Below the pieces are notes generated by a model, which did no database searches, was not told the origin of the DNA, and saw only the letters and a list, made by a program, of their open reading frames with translations. A stretch of DNA of 20,000 nt. It comes from Chara braunii. Its lineage: Eukaryota; Streptophyta; Charophyceae; Charales; Characeae. Location: assembly GCA_003427395.1 (NCBI GenBank), contig BFEA01000790.1, positions 321,461 through 341,460 on the forward strand. The letters run 5' to 3'. Made by a program: the position numbers and the translations under genes. Every line of letters begins with the position of its first letter. Within the stretch, counting starts at the first letter, position 1. Of the stretch, positions 10,296-19,322 are shown piece after piece.

Positions 10296-10367
10296 ATGCT
10301 GTGCGAGCTATGCGCGAGAGTCCGCGGCGCCGAACAGGCTCGACGAGCCCAAGGCCGGGCAGAGTGA
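10296..10367 (+). CDS. Short first-ATG ORF (possible uORF), 23 codons
   Basis: The first ATG after the candidate TATA/initiator opens a 23-codon frame beginning MLCELCARVRGAEQ and ending in TGA at 10365-10367. A second, overlapping ATG at 10310 in another frame gives 70 codons of low-complexity Arg/Gly/Ser-rich peptide ending at 10522. If the promoter is real, one of these is either the start of a first exon or an upstream ORF. Neither matches a family I recognise. Confidence 0.2.
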   Translation: MLCELCARVRGAEQARRAQGRAE

Positions 10368-10830
10368 CGACGTGGGGTGGACCCCGCGGTAGTCTCAGGG
10401 CGAAGCAGTCGGAGGGACTGAGCAGTGGTGGGGATTGGACGCCGGCCGCGGCAGGGCCTTGTGGCTATGGTGGTCGGTGGTCTTGGGAAGTTTTGAAGGC
10501 TGCGCCTGGGGGCGGCAGTTAATTGAAATTTTTGCGTACAAGAAGGACTCGCTTTTATCTCCATTGCTGCTTTGTCTATGCATGTCGTGCGTGTGAAGCC
10601 CCGAGTGAGGGGATCTGGTTATGCGCATGAGTGACGTCGAAGGTCCATGGATGATTAGATGTCCTGTCAAGGGTTGTTGATTGCATGCATGTATGTGTGT
10701 ATGTACTCGTTCGGTCGGGGATGGGGGGGAACTGAACTAGGGGACCGCCTGCTTAGGAGTATGAGTGTGTTGATCCGGTTGTTCCCCTCCCCTCCGCGGC
10801 CTTTCCTGCGCTCTCGCGCGGTCTTGGCGT

Positions 10831-12035
<1,205 letters not shown>

Positions 12036-12618
12036 ATATCACATACCCCCCTCCGCTGTAAGTAGGCTTTTCAATCCGTTGGTGAATCGGGTCAGGTGGT
12101 CGAAGTGCAGGAGCTTGCGCCTCGCCCGCTGCTGACTGTCCCCGCCAACCTGTTCCAGCTTACCTGTGGTTTTCACCAGGGACCGCTGGAGTACCGGGTC
12201 CGCCGTCTGTGGCAGCTGACATTCGAACCGAGGCTCGTTTTGAACACGTATCTGTCGTTGCTCAGAGACAGCCTGTTGTCTTCCGAGTGGGAGGAGTGTA
12301 TGCGCAGGTGGTGAAGATACCGGGAAATGTGATTGGGTGCAGTCGTCATGTGGAACAGCTTGTGGGCCCATTACGAGGGTGCCACCTGTTTCTTCGGCTT
12401 GACCTGCGTGGGGAAGTCGCATGGCAGGTTGGACTTTGGGGTCTGCAAAAGGGGGGTGCCTCACTAAATGACCTCCACTGCTCCAATGTTTTCAAAATCA
12501 AAAGGGCATCCCCACACCAGGGCCTTGTTCATTGCAGATGGCCCCTCCCTATTAGTGGGGAGCTGCACCTACTGGAAACAGGTTTTGTGATCCCAACGAG
12601 TAGCGATTACTTAAAGCA
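12036..12618. other. Overlapping open frames, coding status unresolved
   Basis: A minus frame of 141 codons (12039-12464), with a protein-like run PVLQRSLVKTTGKLEQVGG, overlaps a plus frame starting at 12209 that runs on into the fold-back repeat. Neither has a recognisable domain. They could be exon remnants or chance frames. Confidence 0.3.
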
Positions 12619-12633
12619 CCAGGGGCCTGGACC

Positions 12634-12777
12634 CATTAGCAAAGAGGATCAAATCGAATGCCTGAATGTGGACGTGTTTTATGCAGAGATGCAGAAAAGC
12701 AGTTCAATCTCGATTTCCTGCACCTCTACACAAACACGTCCAGATTCATGCATTCGATCGGATCCTCTTTGCTAGTG
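12634..12777. mobile_element. Fold-back MITE-like element, copy 1
   Basis: A 144-bp near-palindrome. The left end begins CATTAGCAAAGAGGATC and the right end, read on the minus strand, begins CACTAGCAAAGAGGATC. The inverted match extends inward for about 60 bases with scattered mismatches, leaving almost no unique centre. It may extend outward to 12620-12791, where CAGGGGCCTGG faces an imperfect inverted match. An internal 32-base block (12676-12707) is identical to copy 2. No transposase is encoded and no clear target-site duplication was found, so the superfamily is open. The CAGGGGC-type outer ends would suit hAT, but that is weak. Confidence 0.75.
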
Positions 12778-13148
12778 AGACCACGCCCCAGGACATGGGC
12801 ACCTGGGCCACGGGCCTGACACCTCAAATTCTGGAGGCGCGAAACGGAAACGCGACCACCGATCAAATTTATCAACGGCGGGCACAGCGTTTGACGTTCC
12901 AGCCTCGTTTCTTGTCGCGACAAGTTTCGGACTGCAAGGCTGGGGCCGTGTACTTGTGGTTTAAGACTATGGGGCTTGTTGCGCCAACAAAAATCAGTGA
13001 GAGCAGACACAATTGGTACGGTCCACAAAGTCTGGAAATTGGGTCTCACCTCCCCATGCATCCACCAAGTTTGTGTGCCCACCGCCTTTTCTTTTTCCCA
13101 AGAAGGCAGGTCCTGGAGTCTTGATATATATCCACAGGGGCGAGGTCC
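12778..13148. other. Spacer between the two fold-back repeats, no supported gene
   Basis: About 370 bases with open frames on both strands but no motif. It contains no third copy of the fold-back terminus. Confidence 0.45.
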
Positions 13149-13292
13149 CACTAGCAAAGAGGATTGGAGTAAGCTCCTCAATCTGGAATTGTTTTATGCA
13201 GAGATGCAGAAAAGCAGTTCAACGCCTATTTTCTGCAGCTCTCCAAAAACACATCCAGATTTGGGTGTTTCATCCAATCCTCTTTGCTAGTG
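13149..13292. mobile_element. Fold-back MITE-like element, copy 2
   Basis: Same length (144 bp) and orientation as copy 1, 515 bases downstream. Termini are CACTAGCAAAGAGGATTGG and its near-perfect inverse, ending CTCTTTGCTAGTG. The block shared with copy 1 (13191-13222, 32 bases identical) sits at the same offset of 42 bases from the left end. The outer flanks CAGGGGCGAGGTCC and CGCCGCAG may extend the terminal inverted repeat by about 14 bases. The two copies have diverged between the shared blocks, so this is not a recent segmental duplication. Confidence 0.75.
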
Positions 13293-13587
13293 CCACCTCG
13301 CCGCAGGTGACCGGCCCCGGGTATTGATCCTATTGAGGATTGCAGTTCATAATTATTTTTGGCTGAGCTTCTGATCTGACAGGTATTCAGACTTACATAT
13401 CTCTTGGAGCCTCCTGAGTAAATTGCGGCTGGACCCGTTTTCCAGCAGGTGCAGCTCCACACCAATAGAATGGAGCCCCCAGTGAGTCAGGTAGGAGTGT
13501 ATGCTCTTATCATCACTCCTATCTGATGGCACGGGATTTTGGCAAAAAAATCATAATAATAATAAAAATTGCGGTTCTTCTTCTTCT

Positions 13588-13589
<2 letters not shown>

Positions 13590-13618
<29 letters not shown>
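13590..13618. repeat. (TTC)n followed by a T run of about 29
   Basis: TTC units at about 13575-13590 grade into an uninterrupted T tract. On the minus strand this is a poly(A) that could end a retroinsert. No flanking duplication was seen. Confidence 0.9.
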
Positions 13619-13639
13619 GTAATCTACTAATCTCCCTTC

Positions 13640-14120
13640 TAGGTGCTAGGGGTGAGGGTCTCAACACTGATAGGCATCGTGATTGAGCCGTGGATGTCAG
13701 CTAAGCTGACTCTGACTAGGATTCAACCACATACTTTCTGGGTGTGTCCCAACTGGCTACAGTGGGACCTGAGCAGGCCTTCCCCACCCCATACTAGAGT
13801 GCCACACCTGGTGATGCAGGCCATTTCCCCAGATCTCCCTACCGGACCTCATGGTCCCGATTCCCGAATAGCTACAAGTTACAGGGTGGCGCAGCCCACC
13901 CGACATCACTTCCGGGCCTTGAAATTTGTTGATTTGCGTGGAGCGGGGGTATAATCCAGTACTATGTGAATGAATCTGACCTTACCTACTGTCACATCCA
14001 TCCAGAAAAGTGGGCCGCTAACTTCCAAAGCTTGCTTCCAGACGGCATGCAGACACCGTGGGTCAGGCAACCAAACTGGCCGTGGGCAAGGTCCCTCCAC
14101 GAGGGTGAGGTTCCAGGCTG
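13640..14120. other. No supported gene
   Basis: Mixed-composition DNA with short open frames in several registers on the plus strand and one on the minus strand. No motif or boundary was found. Confidence 0.45.
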
Positions 14121-14122
14121 GG

Positions 14123-14131
14123 AACTCGCCA

Positions 14132-14165
<34 letters not shown>

Positions 14166-14187
14166 GGCGCTGAGAGCTCGCCAAGTT
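14123..14187 (-). mobile_element. Poly(A)-only retroinsertion scar with target-site duplication
   Basis: AACTCGCCAAGTT (14123-14135) and AGCTCGCCAAGTT (14175-14187) are direct repeats differing at one base. They enclose C, a T29 run (14137-14165) and nine more bases. In minus orientation this is a tiny insert of about nine bases plus a 29-nt poly(A), flanked by a 13-bp duplication. That is the footprint expected from an extremely 5'-truncated target-primed reverse transcription event. Replication slippage around the T run is a less likely alternative, because it does not explain the displaced repeat. Confidence 0.55.
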
Positions 14188-14489
14188 TGGAGAATCATCT
14201 CAACAAATCTCCTGCTGATGATAATGTACCGGACTTTGGTGGAAAATGTTGTGAGTGAGTGACACTGTGTAGGATGATGGAATCACCAGTAGCATTCATG
14301 ACAGGGACGCCGGGCGCGTTTCCCGGTCTAAATTGAAAGTTGTTTTGTTTACAAAAAAAAAGAAAGAAAAAGAATGTTGTGGTTTGGAGGGTGGTGCAGG
14401 ACGGTTGTATGATCAAGTGAACAAATTTATACAGGCCTTTTGTGGCTCCTTGCAGCAGCTCAAATGAACTTTCTCTTTTCTGTACTCAG

Positions 14490-14824
14490 GTGAGGGGGGC
14501 TAGAGGGGGGGTACTTTTGCACCAATTCTATTTCTGGCCAGCAGCACTTGCTTACATTCGCTGCCAATGGACCTCTCTCCAGTACACAACATTATAGATG
14601 TAGGCTTAAAGGCAGATGGGATTCATTTGGAGGTATCCAACATTCAGAATGTACAGGGATCAGTGAGTCAGACATGTCAAGGTTCATTTAGAGTGGTGTG
14701 TAGTGGAGCCAGGCCAAATGTCCCATGGAATCATTGTAAAGCAGTTACAAAAACTGTAGCTAACAACTGGGATCAGTGTCCCTTGAATAATGCTTGGCCA
14801 CCCCTCTCTGATGACTCTTACATG
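14490..14824 (+). CDS. Candidate host exon, unrecognised protein
   Basis: A pyrimidine tract ending TTTCTGTACTCAG (about 14477-14489) resembles a splice acceptor. After a TAG at 14501-14503 the frame is open to a TGA at 14825-14827. From the ATG at 14567 it encodes 86 residues with mixed, protein-like composition (HNIIDVGLKADGIHLEVSNI, then several Cys and Trp near NHCKAVTK and NNWDQCP). The end is followed by GTGATT, a (TTG)n tract and CTCTTTCTCCAG at about 14890-14901. This would suit a short T-rich intron beginning at 14824. No family is recognised. It could also be UTR or chance sequence. Confidence 0.25.
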
Positions 14825-14829
14825 TGATT

Positions 14830-14883
<54 letters not shown>

Positions 14884-14884
14884 G
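14830..14884. repeat. (TTG)n microsatellite, about 18 units
   Basis: Perfect TTG repeat ending with one TTGC interruption, directly followed by a pyrimidine tract and CAG. It may lie inside a short intron. Confidence 0.95.
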
Positions 14885-14904
14885 CTGTTCTCTTTCTCCA
14901 GGTA

Positions 14905-15928
14905 TCATTATTGAACAGATGGAGCCCCGGTAATTCGAAGCTGGGGCATACACGCCGGAGTCAAGAAGAGAACTCCAAAGAAGTTTGTAAATGCAAATGA
15001 AAGTTATGAGACATGTGTTTGCAGTTCAGAATCAGTGGCTGCCAGAGCTTCAAATGCAGTTTCATATGAGCGGTTCAGTCACCAGTGAGATCAATATGTA
15101 GATGGTTACCATCCCAGGCACCACCAGTCCATCTGAATTTTGCACACCCCACCGTACTCCCGCTGTTCGGTCTATGGTTTTTGTATGCTTGGAATCTGGG
15201 CTATGAGAGGTTTGCCTGATGTGCTTTCTCTATGGATTGTTTCGGTGATTACACGATCGTCCCTCGGTCTAGTGCGCAGCGCTTATACAGACTAGTGTGC
15301 ATAGTAGCTCAGTTGGTGGAGGTGGAGCTGGGATGTTGTACGTGTGACGCACCAACTTCTGTGCATGACCAAGTTTCTGAGCCCCTTCCTCTTTTTTTTT
15401 TCCTGAAGAATCAGCCTGAGCGACTGCTAGGGGTGCTTAGTGCTCTCTGAATAACCGGGGTCAATCTAATCCAGTTCCATTTCCTGTATCCGGTCCAGGT
15501 TGCATTTTCGGTGGATGGTAATGTCGGGCTCAGCATGTCTCAGTTGTGTTTTTGGCCTCTCGCTGTTCGCAAGGGCTCAACCCTGATGCATGGGTTTCTG
15601 CAGTTTTGGAATTTTCCTTGTATTTTGCTGTACTTTTATGTAGGATTTACGCACGCTTTAGCGAGCGTGCTCAGAATTCCTTTTTACTCAGATTTTCTTG
15701 AATCCGGAAATTGCGGGTGCTCAGTGGGATACTTGGCAACGAATCCTTTCTTTGTGCTTGTACATTTTTGAAGATGTCCCTGCAAGCCCCGTGAATTTTT
15801 TTGTTGATGGATGTTAGAATAGGAAGAACCATAGGTATTTTCACATTAAAGATTTCATGCGCGGATTTTATTTTTTAACTTTTTTATTTCAATTTGGCAT
15901 CAGGAAGCATTTCGTGTAACTGTTTTGG

Positions 15929-15930
<2 letters not shown>
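14905..15930. other. No supported gene
   Basis: About 1 kb of T-rich, mixed-composition DNA with only short open frames. At 15303-15322 the words TAGTAGCTCAGTTGGTGG resemble a tRNA D-arm/A box. No matching B box or cloverleaf follows, so no tRNA is called. Confidence 0.5.

Positions 15931-15932
<2 letters not shown>

Positions 15933-16011
<79 letters not shown>
15933..16011 (-). repeat. A79 tract on the minus strand (T79 on plus)
   Basis: Seventy-nine uninterrupted T on the plus strand. On the minus strand it is a poly(A) about 160 bases downstream of the stop of an open frame, the position of a retroposed mRNA tail. So long a pure run suggests either a young insertion or later slippage expansion. 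Confidence 0.9.
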
Positions 16012-16012
<1 letters not shown>

Positions 16013-16170
16013 GAAACATTGCTCCAATCTATTTGTGGGGAGCCACACATGTTGGGAACCGGGCCCAACGTCCCTTATACAAATTGGAGGCCGGGGTCCT
16101 CACAGTCTACACGGAATACAAACAGGAAAAACATTGAGAATGGGATTCAGCCTATCTTGCTATAATGATA

Positions 16171-16590
16171 CTAAAGCTCTGGATTGAGACAGTAAGAGGA
16201 GAGCTGCCAGAAGGCTCTTTGCCTGAAGATACTTGCAATCGTAATTACCTGTCGTTCTACGAGTTCCTGTTTAACTCTGCCTGTGAAGACCATGTCCTGA
16301 TCCCAGAAATCTGTTAGATGGTAAGCCTGTTCCCAAAGATTATTAAGAAATTCCCAGAAACCTCTAGCAATGACACACTCCCATTTTAGTGCCTTTTTGA
16401 GTTCTGTGGATATGCATCTTTCTGCGCCACGCTCCCGCAAGCAATCTTTCCTCTCTTTCCCAACCTCCTTCTTCGCACTGTTAGCGGCATGTTGTAAATG
16501 TTTTCTTCTCCCTCTCTTTGTGATTTTTCTTTCTTCTTGCCTCCGTTGACTCATGGTCTTGTTGGGACCAGGGAACACCCTCTGTAGCAT
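16171..16590 (-). CDS. Unrecognised 139-codon ORF upstream of a poly(A) tract
   Basis: The minus-strand frame opens at an ATG (16590-16588), with an in-frame TAA three codons upstream, and runs uninterrupted to a stop at 16171. The N-terminal half is very basic and charged (KRGRRKHLQHAANSAKKEVG). The C-terminal half is aromatic and amphipathic (GFWEFLNNLWEQAYHLTDFW), which reads like genuine protein. I recognise no family, signal peptide or catalytic motif. About 160 bases of apparent 3'-UTR and an A79 tract follow, so it is either a retroposed gene copy or the 3' end of a retroelement. Just upstream in the minus sense lies a SINE-like repeat. Confidence 0.4.
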   Translation of the reverse strand: MLQRVFPGPNKTMSQRRQEERKITKRGRRKHLQHAANSAKKEVGKERKDCLRERGAERCISTELKKALKWECVIARGFWEFLNNLWEQAYHLTDFWDQDMVFTGRVKQELVERQVITIASIFRQRAFWQLSSYCLNPEL

Positions 16591-16596
16591 AAGAGA

Positions 16597-16885
16597 TTAG
16601 AGGGCTTGGCATAGGTAGATGGGTTGTTGGTTTGTTTTATTTTTAGTATTTTTTACGGATTTACTGATTGAGTGTGCCTTTGTATGATATTTGGTGTGAG
16701 AGTTGTGGTTCGAACCTGTCTCCTGAGCGAATTCGTCGGGCCCGTAGGATAGAATGGGATTGGGCCTGTGTCTGGTGTGTGAATCAGTCAGGTGTAATTT
16801 AGCGACCCGGTTTGTTTCTGGTGGTAACGTGAAGGTCAGAGTTGGGATTTGAACCAACTACTGGACCAAGAGCCTCTACTAAGCG
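16597..16885 (-). mobile_element. SINE-like repeat with two tRNA-type B boxes
   Basis: On the minus strand an A-box-like TAGTAGAGGC (16881-16872) is followed about 17 bases later by GGTTCAAATCC (16855-16845), which matches the RNA polymerase III B-box form GGTTCRANYCC. A second copy, GGTTCGAACC, lies at 16716-16707. The plus-strand 18-mers at 16699-16716 and 16838-16855 agree at 15 of 18 positions, suggesting a dimeric or duplicated tRNA-derived head. The minus-strand 3' end (about 16660-16620) is A-rich. The A-to-B spacing is shorter than in a tRNA and no full cloverleaf forms, so this is not a functional tRNA gene. Confidence 0.4.
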
Positions 16886-16889
16886 GTGC

Positions 16890-17521
16890 TGATAGTCGTG
16901 GTTGACGTTTCTCTATGTGACTGATGAAGGACTCGATGGTCGGACCGGTTGATTCGACGAAGAAAGGTGATATAAGACTGATAGCAGGAACGGGCTAACT
17001 CCTTTTCGTCCGCGAAGGACGGTGACGTAACGGGTTGGGCCGGAGGGCGTCACGGTATCTACATTGTCGTAGTTTTCTATGATTATCGTAGGTTTCCGGG
17101 ACTAGGGTCTTGGCTGCATGGTGAAGCCATGAAGTGTGGGTTACGTCTTCGTATCTGCATCGAGTGCGTACATTGTTACAAAACATTGTTAACAACCACC
17201 TGTTAGCATGTTCATACTTTCGAATAATGATGACGATTTACAGCTATGACTCGACTTGTGTGTTTATGTGTGAGTTTCGAGTGTGGCTGGTGACTGCTGT
17301 TTGCGGTACATATATTTGCTTCCTGCATTAAGGATTGTAACCCACTAGGCGGTTATACCTAGAAGAGGTGGCGATTTGACAACGAAGGTGGAAGGAATTG
17401 AGGTAGGGTGAGAGTTGACAAAGGACGGAAACAGTGAAGCAGGCTGTTTAGTCGGAAGTCGGGAGTACGACTACGATTTTCAAGGCAGAAGAAAGGAATT
17501 TAGTTTGAAGGTAGAACAAGG
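16890..17521 (+). other. 5' flank or leader of the GIY-YIG retroelement
   Basis: No coding motif. It contains a perfect 5-bp hairpin CGTCC-GCGAA-GGACG at 17007-17021 and becomes purine-rich (G/A) from about 17360 up to the ATG at 17522. The true 5' boundary of the retroelement is not visible. No terminal repeat was found, since the 3' end lies outside the window. Confidence 0.4.
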
Positions 17522-18733
17522 ATGAGTGAAGGGAGCAACGGTCATCAACGATTGGGAGAAGGGACATCGAAGGGATCGGATGGAAGGAAGTGCTACAAGT
17601 GCGGTGAGGGCGGGCACTTCATACGAGATTGCGCCGAGTACTGGCAAGCAAAGACCAAGGGGATACCATTCGTTCCTTCCCAGTATGTACCACCAGCTGG
17701 TCGGACCGGGAGATCAGCGGTGATGACTGACGAAAACACGAGAAGAAGCAGGTCAGCCGAAGGTGGAGCTACGAGAAACGAGAGGGAGGATACAAATAAG
17801 TTGATGAGGGAATATTAGATTCGAATGGCGTTGGAACGGAGATAGAGAAGGGAGAGGGAGGAGGAGGAGGAAAAACAACGAAGGGAAGAGAGGGAGCGAA
17901 TCAAGAAAGAGTGAAAGAAGCTCGAGAAACAGGAAGAACGAAGAAGGGCGATGGAGGAACATGATGCAAGACTGATACGTATTATAAGAGGAGAGATGAT
18001 GAAGGAAAACCAAGACTACGTGAGAAAAGAGAAGGCATGAGCTAAATCAGCGAAGTTTAACAAACATGGTGAAACGGCTGAAGAGGAAAAAGAATGTTTA
18101 AGGAGGATATTGGCTGCAGCTGCCTCGGATGATGATGATACCGATGAGGAAGAGTTGAAGTTACTTCGACGTAAGGCATCGAAGTTGGTAATCACGGAAA
18201 AACGAAAAAGAGGGTCTGAGTTGGCAGTGGGCAATAATCCACCAATAGTGACACCAGAGAAAAGACAGCAGTCAGGACTGAATGAAGAATCAAAGAAGAG
18301 GATAGAAGAAATCATAAGTGCGTCGAAAACTGAGGTCGGGGCATCGGAGTCACCACGGAAAATAAACCTCTCGTTGAAACACATAATAGCATCGTGCGGG
18401 CCAGGAGGGAGAGAGAGGTATGCACAAGAATGTCGGGATTTCTTTGATGCACTCACGATAGATGAATTGAAGGAAGTGTGTCGGAAGGAGAAAGTAGCAT
18501 ATGGGAAGCGTGAGCTCGCTATAAAGCGCTTGGTCATTCAGAGATCAATTGTAGCATACGATCCTTCACACTTACCTTTACAGATGTCACCGAGAATGAG
18601 CACTAGGAGTGGCAAAGGTAACTTGGTAATTAAGAAAGAGGAAGCGGAGACTCCACCAGAGGATTCGTACTCAGAAGACGAGGAGTCCGAAAAGCAGGCA
18701 CAAGTATTGGAAGATAGCTCAGGAGGCGTGTGA
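17522..18733 (+). pseudogene. N-terminal part of a retroelement protein: CCHC zinc knuckle, coiled region, SAP-like motif
   Basis: Starts at a clear ATG (MSEGSNGHQRLGEG). Residues about 24-37 form a canonical zinc knuckle, CYKCGEGGHFIRDC (C-x2-C-x4-H-x4-C), implying nucleic-acid binding. A long Glu/Arg/Lys region (17840-18060), probably coiled-coil, follows, then an acidic patch (SDDDDTDEEE). Next comes LTIDELKEVCRKEKVAYGKR and ELAIKRLV (about 18451-18534), which has the two-helix, hydrophobic and Gly spacing of a SAP DNA-binding motif. The single frame is cut by TAG at 17816-17818, TAG at 17843-17845, TGA at 17912-17914 and TGA at 18038-18040. It is otherwise continuous to a TGA at 18731-18733, where the reading moves one frame into the GIY-YIG part. 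The element is therefore inactive. The zinc knuckle and the one-frame-per-module layout support a retroelement ORF. The SAP call is by pattern only. Confidence 0.65.
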
Positions 18734-19322
18734 TAATCGCTTGGTCTTTAGGGGTAAGAAGAAGAAGGATGAGCATGTGTTGAGTGCCGCAGTGATTGGG
18801 CTGATATTAGAAGGCGAAGTGAAGTGGGGCGGTAAGTTCATTAGTTACTGGTTGGAAGAAGTCAGGAAGGGGACCTTCGAATTAGACGAACCAAGAAGTT
18901 GTGTTTATGTGTTAATATCGCCATGGCATAAGCAGGTATATATCGGTATGACCGAGAGGGACTTGTGGGCGAGATGGAGGGAGCAATATGGTCAGGGGAA
19001 GCGCGATGGTTGTAAGCAAAAGCGAACGCTATATAATTGGATGGGGAAAGTCGGGGTGCACAAGTACGTCACTATACCGTTGTACACGAGCGAATGCCAG
19101 AAGGAACTGCAGGCGGTTGAAGGCGCGTTGATAACCCTCGCTGAATTCGAGACCAGGGAGAAACAACAAAGGTGCGAAGAAGGCGAGGAGGAGAAAGGGA
19201 AAGATGGAGAGGAGGAAGGAGAATATCAAGAGAACGACGAACAAAATTGCGAGAGAATTAGGGGGGAAGATAATAGAGATCCAAGAGGTTCAAGGAGGAA
19301 CCGTGACCGTGCAGATGGTTGA
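18723..19322 (+). pseudogene. GIY-YIG endonuclease module of the retroelement
   Basis: In the next frame the reading resumes at about CDNRLVFRGKKKK without its own start codon (the first in-frame ATG lies inside the domain), so it belongs to the upstream protein. CVYVLISP at 18900 corresponds to the GIY strand. QVYIGMTERDLWARWREQY holds the YIG motif (about 18939-18947) and the conserved Arg a helix turn later. YNWMGKVGVHKYV follows, and EGALITLAEFE gives the catalytic-type Glu. The first motif is VYV instead of GIY, a common relaxation in retroelement copies. Classical Penelope elements carry GIY-YIG after the RT; here it comes before. The C-terminal 50 residues are Glu/Lys/Arg-rich. The frame ends at 19320-19322, and coding continues in the next frame from about 19255. 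Expected role: target-site nicking for retrotransposition. Confidence 0.7.

Larger units (their letters stand above)
9815..10620. other. CpG-rich, GC-rich island-like region
   Basis: Marked rise in GC and CpG content relative to both sides, with many CGCG, GCGC and CCGCGG words (for example GCGCGCGC near 9888). It includes a TATA-like element. In an otherwise TE-rich window this is the best candidate for a host promoter region. It could serve either strand. Confidence 0.45.

Noticed and set aside
14213-14250. CTGATGA followed 20 bases later by GAAA
   Set aside because: The bases between do not pair at their ends, so no ribozyme fold.
15300-15400. tRNA-like TAGCTCAGTTGGT followed by a T10 run as possible Pol III terminator
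   Set aside because: No B box of acceptable form, no anticodon arm and no acceptor pairing.
15894-16187. Open frames with long poly-Phe
   Set aside because: They are created by the T79 homopolymer and have no coding evidence. The same applies to the frames over the T runs at 13590 and 14137.
16920-16976. CTGATGA followed by GAAGAAA, resembling a hammerhead ribozyme core
   Set aside because: No stem II can be formed directly between CTGATGA and GAA, and no helix I/III pairing was found. Penelope-like elements can carry hammerheads, so it was checked with care.
17003-17025. On the minus strand, hairpin GTCC-TTCGC-GGAC followed by GAAA, like hammerhead stem II
   Set aside because: The preceding bases are not CUGANGA, so the catalytic core is missing. 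It is kept only as a simple hairpin.
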